Source of the DNA: a virus
Strand: one strand, 5' to 3'
IMG/VR virus record: IMGVR_UViG_3300046313_000796
Span: 1 to 56,459 of that record
DNA length: 56,459 nucleotides
Part shown: positions 18,123 to 26,710 of the stretch, piece by piece
Layout: the number at the start of each line of letters is the position of its first letter
How positions within the stretch are numbered: position 1 is the stretch's first letter
Program-made: the position numbers and the translations under genes
Notes under the pieces: model-generated
Told to the model about the DNA's origin: nothing
Databases searched by the model: none
Seen by the model: only the letters and a program-made list of their open reading frames with translations

Positions 18123-18992
18123 TTAATTACCCGTAAACAAATCTTTTTGATTATTTTCTTCATGCCATTTAGCTATTCTATTTTTGCCAACTTCGTAATA
18201 TTCTTTATCCTTTTCAATACAAGTGTATTTGCGATTTAATTCTAAACAGGCTAGTGAAGTAGTAAAACTACCAGCGAAAGGATCAAGTATTAAATCACCC
18301 TCTTTTGTTGTTAATTCAATTAATTGTTTAAAGAGTTTGACTGGTTTTTGTGTAGGGTGTTGGAAGTGATAATGCTCTCTATTTACTGGCATAATACTTT
18401 TGAATAAACAGCCTCTCTGATGAATCTGATAAGTAGAAAAGGCTACGTCAAGCCCCTTCTTACACTGTCCCATTATTTTATGCTTTTCTTCTCTATTGAT
18501 CTTTTTTCTTGTCCAAAATATAAAATCTTCATAAGATTTTATATTTTTTATCCCCGCTAGGATTCGTTTATAGTCAAAAACGATCCCGTTGGGATTTATA
18601 GCTTCATCAAACTCTAATTTATCAATATAAATTCTATTCAGTTTACTTTTTTTTTTGCCAAATAGACTAGCTAATTCATGTAACCTACCTACTGGATGAC
18701 AAGGATTAGATAAATTCTTTTTATACCAAATCAACTCCTCCTTGAAAATAAAACCCAAATCATCACATATTATATTCCATTTTGATAACGGCACACCACG
18801 ACCAAAGAATAATAAAAAACCTGTATCTTTTAATACTCTAAAACATTCGCTAAACAATAATTGAGCATCGAAAGGACAGTCTAATTTGTGTTTGAGATAA
18901 CCATAAGGTGGATCAGTAATAACGGCATCAACTGAATTGTCAGGAATAGTTTTTAGAATATCAAAACAGTCGGCATGAAAAATTTTATTCAT
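18123..18992 (-). CDS. Beta-class DNA (N6-adenine/N4-cytosine) methyltransferase, paralog A
   Basis: 289 residues. S-adenosylmethionine-dependent DNA methylase with motif IV TDPPYGY at about 26-32 and motif I near the C-terminus (LDPFAGSFTT), the beta-class order. The last glycine of the FxGxG S-AdoMet loop is Phe here; the paralog at 26818 has FAGSG, so binding may be impaired. An A10 tract (18647-18656 on plus as T10) lies in the coding sequence and is in frame; slippage there would switch the gene off. It is divergent from nrdB (83 nt) and upstream of leader B and the Rha-type gene. Confidence 0.88.
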   Translation of the reverse strand: MNKIFHADCFDILKTIPDNSVDAVITDPPYGYLKHKLDCPFDAQLLFSECFRVLKDTGFLLFFGRGVPLSKWNIICDDLGFIFKEELIWYKKNLSNPCHPVGRLHELASLFGKKKSKLNRIYIDKLEFDEAINPNGIVFDYKRILAGIKNIKSYEDFIFWTRKKINREEKHKIMGQCKKGLDVAFSTYQIHQRGCLFKSIMPVNREHYHFQHPTQKPVKLFKQLIELTTKEGDLILDPFAGSFTTSLACLELNRKYTCIEKDKEYYEVGKNRIAKWHEENNQKDLFTGN

Positions 18993-19075
18993 AGTAAGAA
19001 AAGTAAATGTAGTTTAATTGTAAGCAAAAATAAGACAAAAATGTTAAAATAGAGAAAACGATACAGTCAAAACAA

Positions 19076-20092
19076 ATGAAAATATTTAATGCTTTAGGCA
19101 GTGACGAGATTAAAGATCGCAGTATTTTTAATGGGAATAGTACCAATATAAATAATTTGAATAATGTTAAATATTTATGGGGTATTCAATTATATAACCA
19201 AATGAGGGCGAACTTTTGGTTGCCACAAAAAGTAGATGTTGTGGGGGATATAAATTCTTATAATGAGTTAAGCATTCAAGAACGGACAGCTTATGACGGA
19301 ATTTTAAGTTACTTAATTTTTTTAGATTCAATTCAAACAGCAAACATCCCTTTTCTAGTTGGTAAAATCACCGCACCTGAGATAAGATTATGTTTACTTG
19401 AACAAGCGTCTCAAGAAGCTATGCACTCTGCTAGTTATCAATATTTAATCGAAACAATAATTCCCGTAGAGAAAAGAAATTATCTTTACAATTATTGGAG
19501 GAAGGATCAGGTTTTAGCAAAACGTTGTGAGGCGATCGCCAATTATTATCAAAATTTCATAAATACTAATTCAGATAATGATTTTATTTTATCGTTAGTT
19601 GCTAATTACTTTTTAGAAGGGATTTATTTTTATAACGGATTTATGTTTTTCTATAACTTAGCGGTAAGAAGTTTAATGTGTAATACAGCGGACATGATTA
19701 AATTAATACACCGGGATGAGTTAAATCATGTGAGATTGTACCAAAAGATTTTAGAAGAAAGTTTACAGCAAAATAAAATAGATGAAGAATCGATTTACAC
19801 TTTGTGTGAAAGTACGGTACAACAAGAGATAACATGGTCAGCTCATATTATAGGGAATGAAGTCTTAGGTATTACTGAAAATTCGAGTAAAAATTATACT
19901 CGTTACTTAGCTAATATGCGATTAAAAGCAATAGGATTAAATGCCATGTACGATACAGATTGCGAGAATCCTTATAAACATTTAGAGAATATTGCTGACG
20001 TTTCTAAAGAGGCGAGTTCCAAAACTAACTTTTTCGAGAGTAGTGTTACTTCTTATAACATGGCGACTAATGTGAGTGGTTGGGATTTTTAA
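19076..20092 (+). CDS. nrdB: Class I ribonucleotide reductase, beta (radical) subunit
   Basis: 338 residues. It supplies the tyrosyl radical for reducing ribonucleotides to dNTPs for phage DNA synthesis. All iron ligands and the radical Tyr can be placed: D84 (FLDSIQ), E114 and H117 (EAMHSASY), Y121, E181 (LEGIYF), E215 and H218 (RDELNH). The alpha subunit is not in this window, so NrdB must pair with a phage subunit elsewhere or the host enzyme. A GTTAAAAT box (about 19042-19049) lies upstream. It contains a HIP1 site and ends 4 nt inside the convergent gene at 20089. Confidence 0.95.
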   Translation: MKIFNALGSDEIKDRSIFNGNSTNINNLNNVKYLWGIQLYNQMRANFWLPQKVDVVGDINSYNELSIQERTAYDGILSYLIFLDSIQTANIPFLVGKITAPEIRLCLLEQASQEAMHSASYQYLIETIIPVEKRNYLYNYWRKDQVLAKRCEAIANYYQNFINTNSDNDFILSLVANYFLEGIYFYNGFMFFYNLAVRSLMCNTADMIKLIHRDELNHVRLYQKILEESLQQNKIDEESIYTLCESTVQQEITWSAHIIGNEVLGITENSSKNYTRYLANMRLKAIGLNAMYDTDCENPYKHLENIADVSKEASSKTNFFESSVTSYNMATNVSGWDF

Positions 20093-20529
20093 CTTTTTAT
20101 CTTTACTTTGGGGCGAAAGTATTGAGAACCTTTAGATACTTCCTCCGCTTTACTTAGAAAATCGGAGATAAAACATTCTTCTACCGACGAATAAATAGGA
20201 AAAGGATGATCCTCATCGTCGCTTCTAACAAATCCACTTTTCTTATCTTCATTCAAAAAGAGTATTTCGTTTTTAGATGTTTTATCCACGTTATGATTTT
20301 CAGAAGTGATGAATAGACAATTCTCTTGAGGTTTTTCTTTATCAAAGTCATAAGGATATAGCGATCCAATACATTCTGAAAAAAGAGATAAATTCTGGCA
20401 ATGTATTTCTTCTATTTTATATGGGATAACTTTTTCAAAAAATTCTTTACTACAAGTATTAGGGTGACAATCGATATAAATATAAATAGGTTTTATTCTT
20501 ATCAAATCACCTGATTTTAATAGTTTCAT
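20089..20529 (-). CDS. Hypothetical acidic protein
   Basis: 146 residues, soluble, four cysteines, many acidic residues in the middle (DEDHPFPIYSSVEECF) and a basic C-terminal tail. No family recognised. It overlaps the nrdB end by 4 nt tail to tail. Two 12-bp direct repeats (TTTGTATTACTT) sit right at and before its start. Confidence 0.5.
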   Translation of the reverse strand: MKLLKSGDLIRIKPIYIYIDCHPNTCSKEFFEKVIPYKIEEIHCQNLSLFSECIGSLYPYDFDKEKPQENCLFITSENHNVDKTSKNEILFLNEDKKSGFVRSDDEDHPFPIYSSVEECFISDFLSKAEEVSKGSQYFRPKVKIKS

Positions 20530-20559
20530 TTTGTATTACTTATTTTATTTGTATTACTT
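20530..20559. promoter_or_regulatory. Two direct repeats in a divergent promoter region
   Basis: TTTGTATTACTT occurs at 20530-20541 and 20548-20559, spaced 18 bp, immediately before the 20529 start and upstream of the divergent 20645 gene. GTATTAC occurs again near 20630 and in the palindrome at 54183-54218. This could be an operator, or chance in AT-rich DNA. Confidence 0.4.
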
Positions 20560-20644
20560 TCATCATACATGAATTTGATGTTAACGACTGAGATTTTAAC
20601 ATTTAACATTTTGTTAAGATAAAGATAGTGTATTACAGAATGTA

Positions 20645-20944
20645 ATGAATGGATTACCGCATTATTTTTTAATTGGACTAATAATCTCTTATGTTTATTT
20701 GTTATTACTAGGAAGCCAAGTAATGGAATTAAATAAAGGTTTCATGGAAATAACAGGAGCTTATCTCGGTTGGTTAACATCAGAGACAGCCAAAAGTAAA
20801 GAAATGGCATTTGTAATTGTTGTTTTGGTAGCAAGTCTTTTTATTGTAATGGTAATTCAGCCTGATAATTTACCTAGTATTGTTGGGCTTATTACTTTTA
20901 TTTCAGTTGGTTGGTTCGGTTCATTAACAAATCGTATAAATTAA
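20645..20944 (+). CDS. Small membrane protein, possible holin
   Basis: 99 residues with three probable membrane segments at about 7-24, 54-72 and 76-92, separated by a short polar helix (about 28-50). Size and topology fit a holin or other small phage membrane protein, but it is far from the endolysin at 49641 and no holin family signature is visible. It ends 4 nt before the subtilase start, so the two are probably cotranscribed. Confidence 0.5.
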   Translation: MNGLPHYFLIGLIISYVYLLLLGSQVMELNKGFMEITGAYLGWLTSETAKSKEMAFVIVVLVASLFIVMVIQPDNLPSIVGLITFISVGWFGSLTNRIN

Positions 20945-20948
20945 AATT

Positions 20949-22565
20949 ATGGACGCTATAAATCCACTCATTATCTCAAATCTTCTCACTACAGAAAACA
21001 GCTTATTAAATTTAGGACAAACTCTTACTATACAATCTTTTAAAACTAATGATGATTTAATTACTACTGCTCGTAATACAAGTATAGTATTTAATCCTTT
21101 AGAAAATGATGAAGGATTATCATGGTTAAGATCATATACTTCGCCAAAGAATGGAACAATTACCAGAGGGGGAAATAATAGTTTAACCTATATCCCAAAT
21201 ATGGGTTTTATGGGTGTCGAAAACTTAGTATATAAAGGACAATTAGATCAATTAATAGCAAAAGGGAATATAACGATTAACGTAGTTGATAGCGAACGAC
21301 TACCCATCGAAATAAATAAGTCACCTATAGCTAAAGATGATTTATTCAATACAACAAATGACAGATCAATTAACTTTAATCCTTTGTCGAACGATACAGA
21401 CCCTGAAAATAAACCATTAACAATTAGTAATATTACAACTCCGCTAAATGGTAGCTTGATTAAAAACGGGAATGAATATATATTCGCCCCTAACAATAAT
21501 TTTGTTGGGAGAGAATATATTGACTATGAAGTTTCAGATGGTATTAATACATCAATAGCCAAAGTAATAATTGAGGTGACACAATCAACTATCGAACCCA
21601 CACCGATTCTACCACCGTCGATACCCGAAAAGCCATTATTAAATTTAGGGAGAAAAGAGTTTAATTTAAATACGGGTTATGGATTAATTAATGCTAATGA
21701 GTTAGTAAATATTGCATTAGGAAATAGCTCTTTATTTGATAATGTACCTAATTATGAAGGGGTAAATGGGAATTATTTAAATTTAATAAATGTACCCGAA
21801 GTTTGGATAAAAGGCTATACCGGTAAAGGGGTAACAGTAGCCGTGATAGATCAAGCTATAAATATTCAACATACTGATCTTAAAAATAATATTTGGGTAA
21901 ATAAAAACGAAATAGCAGACGACGGATTAGATAACGATAGTAATGGGTTTGTAGATGATCTTAACGGCTGGAATTTCAGAACAAATAATAATAATTTAAT
22001 AACTAATGGTGGACATGGAACTCATGTTATGGGTTTGGTTAGTGCAGAGAATAATTCTATTGGTAATACTGGCGTTGCTTTCAATTCTTCTCTTATGCCT
22101 ATCGAAGGGTTAATCACATGGGATACTGTCGAGAAAAGTATTTATTATGCCGTCAATAATGGTGCTAATATTATTAATTTATCTTTAGGTGGGGGTCAAG
22201 TTAATTCTATAAGAACAGCTTTACAATATGCAAAAAATAAAGGTATTGTAGTAGTAGCATCTGCTGGTAATGATAGCAGTGAATCACCCATTTATCCAGC
22301 CGCTTTTGCTAAAGAAGGATTGGCGATCGCCGTTGGAGCTTATAATGAAAATTTCAGTAATAAAGCTGGTAATGATAACAATATGCTTTATGTCACAGCT
22401 GGAGGAGAAGGTATTAGTACAGTAGGATTTGATGATTTTGGGAATAAAAGAGGTACTTCCATGTCTTCTCCTTATGTCGCTGGTGTAGTTGCTTTAATGT
22501 TAGAGGCAAACCCTAATCTCACACCTGCTCAAGTTTATAATATTTTCACTCAGAAATATGTTTAA
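20949..22565 (+). CDS. Subtilisin-family (S8) serine protease with N-terminal cadherin/Ig-like domains
   Basis: 538 residues. Two cadherin-like Ig-fold repeats (about 45-113 and 127-210; each has a NPL.ND and NG(S/T)...P...F.G.E pattern) precede a Pro-rich linker and an S8 peptidase domain from about 275. The triad is complete: D301 (VAVIDQ), H356 (GGHGTH), S504 (GTSMSSP), with oxyanion N441. There is no signal peptide. The adhesion-type repeats suggest a virion-bound or extracellular protease, or maturation of phage proteins. Such proteins are common in cyanobacteria and may have come from a host. Confidence 0.9.
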   Translation: MDAINPLIISNLLTTENSLLNLGQTLTIQSFKTNDDLITTARNTSIVFNPLENDEGLSWLRSYTSPKNGTITRGGNNSLTYIPNMGFMGVENLVYKGQLDQLIAKGNITINVVDSERLPIEINKSPIAKDDLFNTTNDRSINFNPLSNDTDPENKPLTISNITTPLNGSLIKNGNEYIFAPNNNFVGREYIDYEVSDGINTSIAKVIIEVTQSTIEPTPILPPSIPEKPLLNLGRKEFNLNTGYGLINANELVNIALGNSSLFDNVPNYEGVNGNYLNLINVPEVWIKGYTGKGVTVAVIDQAINIQHTDLKNNIWVNKNEIADDGLDNDSNGFVDDLNGWNFRTNNNNLITNGGHGTHVMGLVSAENNSIGNTGVAFNSSLMPIEGLITWDTVEKSIYYAVNNGANIINLSLGGGQVNSIRTALQYAKNKGIVVVASAGNDSSESPIYPAAFAKEGLAIAVGAYNENFSNKAGNDNNMLYVTAGGEGISTVGFDDFGNKRGTSMSSPYVAGVVALMLEANPNLTPAQVYNIFTQKYV

Positions 22566-22571
22566 GATTAA

Positions 22572-22643
22572 TCCATGATGCAGGAGTTGAACCTGCCTAA
22601 CACAAATTATGAGTTTGCTGTCTAACCGCTCGACCATACATGG
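22572..22643 (-). tRNA. tRNA with CAT anticodon (Met or Ile2)
   Basis: 72 nt on minus: acceptor CCATGTA/ATCATGG (five pairs, then two mismatches at 6-67 and 7-66), D stem GTC/GAC with GG in the loop, anticodon stem GCAAA/TTTGT with loop CTCATAA, T stem GCAGG/CCTGC with loop TTCAACT, discriminator A. CCA is not encoded. CAT could mean elongator Met or Ile2 after lysidine modification; the sequence alone does not decide. The mismatched acceptor base suggests possible decay. Confidence 0.78.
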
Positions 22644-22679
22644 TTAAATTATTTATTTATTTTAACTTATTTAGTCTTC

Positions 22680-22713
22680 TTCGTCAATAATATAATGTCA
22701 TATTATTGACGAA
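22680..22713. repeat. Perfect 14-bp inverted repeat
   Basis: TTCGTCAATAATAT, 6-nt loop, ATATTATTGACGAA, upstream of the minus-strand tRNA start and downstream of nothing on plus. There is no T-tract. Candidate operator or processing hairpin. Confidence 0.7.
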
Positions 22714-22767
22714 ACGTTCCAGTTATAAAAATCATTTTTATTCTTTTTCTGGATGTCTTAGTAAGTG

Positions 22768-22813
22768 ATCATACCACAAATATATCTAAAAAGTAATATA
22801 TTTGTGGTATGAT
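22768..22813. repeat. Perfect 18-bp inverted repeat before phoH
   Basis: ATCATACCACAAATATAT (22768-22785) inverted at 22796-22813 with a 10-nt loop, 31 nt before the phoH ATG. It is probably in the phoH leader or promoter. With the repeat at 22680 it fills the 279-bp gap between subtilase and phoH together with the tRNA. Confidence 0.7.
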
Positions 22814-22844
22814 TAAAGTATAAATCTACAAAAAAAATGTACTT

Positions 22845-23714
22845 ATGGCAAGACAAAAACTGCCCACTAGCACGACTAAAAGACGAAGAGGCTTGACAGT
22901 GGGGGAAGAGATAGCTGATTACAAAAAGGATTATCATCAAACAGCTAGACAAGAAATAAAATTTTTAATTCCAAACGAAGAGCAGAAAAAGTTAGTTTAT
23001 AGTATCCGCAATAATAGTATTTCATTAGTAACAGGCAACGCTGGTACGGGGAAAACTCTTTTTTGTATTCAAACTCTTTATCAAATGTTAAAAGCCCGTA
23101 CCATTAATGAAATATTGATTATTCGATTAGTTGCTGGTAATAAAGATGAAGATTTAGGGTCATTACCGGGCGAAGTTAAAGATAAAACGTCACCATTTTG
23201 GGAAGCTATCAGAGATAACCTTGAATTGTTTGTTCCCGAAGGTGAGATTAATTATCTCTTTGATAAAGATAAAATCAAAGTCTTACCCATGAGTTTTGTA
23301 AGAGGTCGTACTTTTCACAATAAAGGGATCATTATCGAAGAAGCTCAAAACCTTAATCGCTTAGAAATTTTAACTATACTTACTCGTATTGGTAAAAATT
23401 CTAAAATGGTCTTTAATGGTGACGATGCTCAATGTGATCGCTATAATACCGATGGTTACGGAATGCATTATCTTAAACGATTACTTACTGGTATTAATGA
23501 TATTGGGATTGTAGATTTTAAACAGAAAATCAATGAACGTCACCCATTAATTACTGATATACTACAAAGAGTGGTTGAGTTGAAAGTACAAGATGAAAAA
23601 AGAAAAGAATCGACGGAACATTCCAAAGAAAAAGAAAAATATTTTTCAGTTAGAGCAAATTTAGATTGTGGCAGAATTGAGAAAAAAGAAAATTTTAAGC
23701 ACGGATTCATCTGA
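22845..23714 (+). CDS. phoH: PhoH-like ATPase
   Basis: 289 residues. PhoH-family P-loop ATPase, common in cyanophages. Walker A is GNAGTGKT at 64-71 and a Walker B-like IIIEEAQN follows at about 164; the QxxxxxGRTFxxxxIIxEEAQN region is typical. The first 35 residues are basic. It is thought to act in RNA handling or phosphate-stress metabolism; the exact phage role is unknown. The C-terminal 30 residues are low-complexity Lys/Glu-rich and differ from the family, so the end may have been altered (see the remnant that follows). Confidence 0.9.
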   Translation: MARQKLPTSTTKRRRGLTVGEEIADYKKDYHQTARQEIKFLIPNEEQKKLVYSIRNNSISLVTGNAGTGKTLFCIQTLYQMLKARTINEILIIRLVAGNKDEDLGSLPGEVKDKTSPFWEAIRDNLELFVPEGEINYLFDKDKIKVLPMSFVRGRTFHNKGIIIEEAQNLNRLEILTILTRIGKNSKMVFNGDDAQCDRYNTDGYGMHYLKRLLTGINDIGIVDFKQKINERHPLITDILQRVVELKVQDEKRKESTEHSKEKEKYFSVRANLDCGRIEKKENFKHGFI

Positions 23715-23875
23715 TTGTAGAGGATAAAGTTGTTTATTCTGGGAAACTTTTAGCCTCTACAAAGGTTCCAGATACGGTGATTGATCCTAGTTTCGATAAA
23801 TCTATTTATCGTTTTGGTAATAAAAATTTACCTTTTATTAAACCTATTGAATTTTTTTTTGTAATATATAAGTAA
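23699..23875 (+). pseudogene. Orphan reading-frame remnant after phoH
   Basis: A 58-codon frame without a credible start (ARIHLIVEDKVVYSGKLLAS...PFIKPIEFFFVIYK) overlaps the phoH end in another frame. Its composition is protein-like (balanced, with motifs such as VPDTVIDPSFDKSIYRFG), so it may be the detached C-terminus of a former gene. Family not recognised. Confidence 0.35.
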
Positions 23876-23894
23876 TCTTTTAATACATTATTCA

Positions 23895-24233
23895 ATGTTC
23901 ACTTACTCAAAATTTAACAAAGACTTTTGGCTGGTAAAAACACATTATCTATATCCTGACAATGATATTATCGATATTTTTGTCAAAGAAGAAAAAGGAG
24001 GATTACTATTAACTGATTTAGGGGAAACAATACGTTGGCTTTTAAATCAGTTAATTTCTGATTCTCTGAACGATCAGTTTATTGCAAAGACTTTGGATAT
24101 TTATAATATTCAAAGAGATAAAGGATTGTTAATAAAAAAAGTTGACGATTCCCAATCTTTATCTACTCTTTTTAGTGCAATTAATGAATTCTGTAAAGCT
24201 ATTATTCATATCACGACTTATTACCCTACTTGA
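23895..24233 (+). CDS. DUF1828-like protein
   Basis: 112 residues resembling the DUF1828 family: DIIDIFVKEEKGGLLLTDLG (about 23-43), a strand-turn-strand pattern followed by helices. Function unknown; the family often accompanies mobile elements and toxin-antitoxin-like loci. It ends 6 nt before the PAPS-reductase-like gene, so the two probably form an operon. Confidence 0.5.
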   Translation: MFTYSKFNKDFWLVKTHYLYPDNDIIDIFVKEEKGGLLLTDLGETIRWLLNQLISDSLNDQFIAKTLDIYNIQRDKGLLIKKVDDSQSLSTLFSAINEFCKAIIHITTYYPT

Positions 24234-24239
24234 ATAAAA

Positions 24240-25106
24240 ATGAAAAATTTATTAATTTCATTTTCAGGCGGAGAAACTTCCGCCTTCATGGCACAATGGA
24301 TAAAGAAACATTTGAAAAGTAATTATGAAAAGGTTGCCTATGTTTTTGCTAACACTGGTTTAGAAAATGAACAAACACTAGAATTTATCCAAAAATGTGA
24401 TGACTATTGGGATTTTAATATTCAATGGGTTGAGGCCAATGTAAATCATGGGCAAAGAAAATGTACGGGGTATTCTCTAACTAATTTTGAAAAGGCAAAA
24501 AGAAAAGGCGAACCGTTTGAAGAAATAATCAGGAAATATGGAATTCCTAACCAAGCGTTTCCTATCTGTACAAGAGAGTTAAAACTATCCCCTATTCGGG
24601 CATTCGGGAAACACTGGTTTAATGGAGAAAAGTATGATACAGCCATAGGTATTAGAAATGATGAAATAGATAGAATAAATGAAAAAGCCAAAGAACAAAA
24701 GTTGATTTATCCTTTGATCGATATGATTTCAGTAAATAAACCAATGATCAATACTTTTTGGGATCGAATGCCTTTTAGGCTTCTATTAAAAGGGTATCAG
24801 GGGAATTGTGTTACTTGCTGGAAAAAAGCCGATAAAAAACTATTTCAAATATATAAAGAGAATCCTCAAGCATTTGATTTTATGGCTGAAATGGAATCTA
24901 AATATCCTAGAGTAGGTGCTGAGTTTACAAAATATTTAAACGCAAAAAATAGAGTATTTTTCAGAAATAATCGCAGTGTTACAGACATAATACACCAAGC
25001 TCAAAGTTGGCAAGGAACAGTTAAAAATGACGCTGATGATTATACTTATCAAATTGATTTATTAGGCGGGGATAGTTGTGAAATATTTTCAGAATGTCAC
25101 TCTTAG
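24240..25106 (+). CDS. PAPS reductase/ATP-pyrophosphatase (PP-loop) family protein
   Basis: 288 residues. The PP-loop SGGETS at 9-14 binds ATP in this adenine-nucleotide alpha-hydrolase family. Downstream motifs (FANTGLENEQTLEF at about 37-50, ICTRELKL, GIRNDEIDRI, and the CVTCWKKADKKLF cysteine pair) match phage PAPS-reductase-like (CysH/DndC-type) proteins. In phages they are proposed to act in nucleotide or DNA modification rather than sulfate assimilation. Substrate not determinable here. Confidence 0.85.
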   Translation: MKNLLISFSGGETSAFMAQWIKKHLKSNYEKVAYVFANTGLENEQTLEFIQKCDDYWDFNIQWVEANVNHGQRKCTGYSLTNFEKAKRKGEPFEEIIRKYGIPNQAFPICTRELKLSPIRAFGKHWFNGEKYDTAIGIRNDEIDRINEKAKEQKLIYPLIDMISVNKPMINTFWDRMPFRLLLKGYQGNCVTCWKKADKKLFQIYKENPQAFDFMAEMESKYPRVGAEFTKYLNAKNRVFFRNNRSVTDIIHQAQSWQGTVKNDADDYTYQIDLLGGDSCEIFSECHS

Positions 25107-25154
25107 ACGAATCCATACTATAATAGAAGTACAAACAAAAAACAAAGTAGAAAT

Positions 25155-25703
25155 ATGAATAAAGTATTAAGTTTTCAAGATATTCCTCAGCTTGAGTATG
25201 GGAGTTATAGTATAACTGTGAGTTTTGAGTATCTAAATAAACAATTAGAAACCTATAAAAAAGAATATAGTTTAGATTTAGACCCTGAATTCCAAAGAAT
25301 TTATAAATGGACTGAATTACAAAAAGAAAAATATGTAGAATTTCTTTTAAAAGGGGGAAGGAGTGCAAGAGATATTTATTTTAATTGCCCTCACTTTGAA
25401 AAAGGAGGCAACTTCGTAAATATCGATCCTATTTTAAATCGAATGGTAATAGTAGATGGGAAGCAAAGATTATCTGCTGTTTCGAAGTTTATGCAAAATG
25501 AAGTTAGAGCATTTGGATATTTCTATAAAGATTTTGACGGGGTAATAAGAGATTCTATAACGAAATTGACATTTAATATAAATCAATTAAGAACAAGACA
25601 AGATATTTTAAATTGGTATCTTGATTTTAACTCAGGTGGGACTATTCACACTGAAGAAGAGTTAAATAAAGTAAGGCAGTTAATAGCTAAAACACAGGAA
25701 TAG
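25155..25703 (+). CDS. DUF262-like (ParB/GmrS-N type) protein
   Basis: 182 residues. Resembles the DUF262 N-terminal fold: YSLDLDPEFQRIYKWTELQKEKYVEFLLKGG (about 37-68), then IVDGKQRLSAVSKFM (about 100-114) with the DGxQR signature. Full DUF262 proteins of the GmrSD type degrade modified DNA and have a second nuclease domain; this short version lacks it and resembles stand-alone phage forms. It ends 17 nt inside the convergent protease gene. Confidence 0.75.
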   Translation: MNKVLSFQDIPQLEYGSYSITVSFEYLNKQLETYKKEYSLDLDPEFQRIYKWTELQKEKYVEFLLKGGRSARDIYFNCPHFEKGGNFVNIDPILNRMVIVDGKQRLSAVSKFMQNEVRAFGYFYKDFDGVIRDSITKLTFNINQLRTRQDILNWYLDFNSGGTIHTEEELNKVRQLIAKTQE

Positions 25704-26259
25704 CTCTAATTAAAACTTTCTTAGATATTACAATCTCATTACTCACCAATTCCAACCCGTTAGCATCTAAATGCAGACGGGCTTTTTTATCTCTTCCTTC
25801 AGGCACTAATGAGATATGATTACCCCTTCTTTTCGTTTGATTATATTCATTACCTTTTATATTTTCTTTATCTACTTCATAACCCATTGATAAATCTGTA
25901 ATTGATTTTGATAATACTGATTCTATCGCTTGGCGATCATTTATCGCAATTTCACCATCTAAACATTTCTCTTTTTTATTACACACTACATTAATCAAAG
26001 TCCCAACTGTTAACTCACGATAATTCACTGGTGTTACAGGATCATCGGGGTGAAATAAAGTTAATGGCATACCATAAAGTGAATCTACATAATTTTTATC
26101 AAACAGAGTTGTTAAGGGGACAAATTGTAATTCAATTGTCCCATCAATATTTTTATACTCTAACCAACCACTAGATGCTAATGTCCCTTTTAATCTGATA
26201 CCACCACCAGCTACTTGTTTTATTGAATTTTTATTAATATTTATAAAATCGTATTGCAT
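25687..26259 (-). CDS. Prohead maturation protease (DUF2213 family)
   Basis: 190 residues. The pattern GTLASSGWLEYKN.DGTI, GMPLTLFHPDDPVTPVNYRELTVGT, DGEIAINDRQAIE and LSMGYEVD...HISLVPEGRDKKARLHLDA is that of DUF2213 capsid proteases, which cleave scaffold during head maturation. The usual C-terminal scaffold part is absent; a separate scaffold-like gene is at 44259-45014 in front of the capsid gene. Upstream lies repeat R2. Confidence 0.8.
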   Translation of the reverse strand: MQYDFININKNSIKQVAGGGIRLKGTLASSGWLEYKNIDGTIELQFVPLTTLFDKNYVDSLYGMPLTLFHPDDPVTPVNYRELTVGTLINVVCNKKEKCLDGEIAINDRQAIESVLSKSITDLSMGYEVDKENIKGNEYNQTKRRGNHISLVPEGRDKKARLHLDANGLELVSNEIVISKKVLIRAIPVF

Positions 26260-26317
26260 CTTTTTATCCTTACTCTTTATTTCAATTATACTACATACTA
26301 AATAAGCCTTATAAAAT

Positions 26318-26602
26318 TCTTTTAGGTACGATTAATCCTTTCCTTACTTCATTCGCCTTGTTTAGCTAAATAATCAGCAATACAAAGAATAATTAGTTAT
26401 TTGTTTAATGGCTCTTTTTCTTAAACAGAAAAAAGAAAAAATAATTTTTTTTGCATAATTAACTTGATCTTTATTTTTTTAATTATGAGTTTATTGATCT
26501 TAATTATGTATATCGAAAACCTGTTAACAGGTAACCTAATGACAGGAAACCTAATATCAGGCAACCTGTTGATAGGAACTCGTCAATTGGCTTTTTTCTA
26601 TG
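26318..26602 (-). repeat. Dispersed element R2 (copy 2 of 3, inverted)
   Basis: About 285 bp, the reverse of R1 and R3. The iteron block lies at its right end (about 26515-26585, units such as CCTGTTAACAGGTAA). It sits in the 558-bp divergent gap between the prohead protease (minus) and methyltransferase paralog B (plus). A plus frame from TTG 26464 encodes hydrophobic residues then TGNL/SGNL pentapeptide-like units, conserved in all three copies, running beyond the repeat to 26745. I do not call it as a gene. Confidence 0.85.
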
Positions 26603-26666
26603 GGAAAGTCATATCCTATAGATATATCTCTATGCGTTGTCAATTAGGTGAAGCAGGAAGGAAACA

Positions 26667-26710
26667 GCAAGCCTATACAACATCAAAAAATGACTACTGT
26701 ATAGGTTTGC
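26667..26710. repeat. Imperfect inverted repeat downstream of R2
   Basis: GCAAGCCTATACA with TGTATAGGTTTGC, 13 bp with one mismatch and an 18-nt loop, between R2 and the methyltransferase start. Role unclear. Confidence 0.5.
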
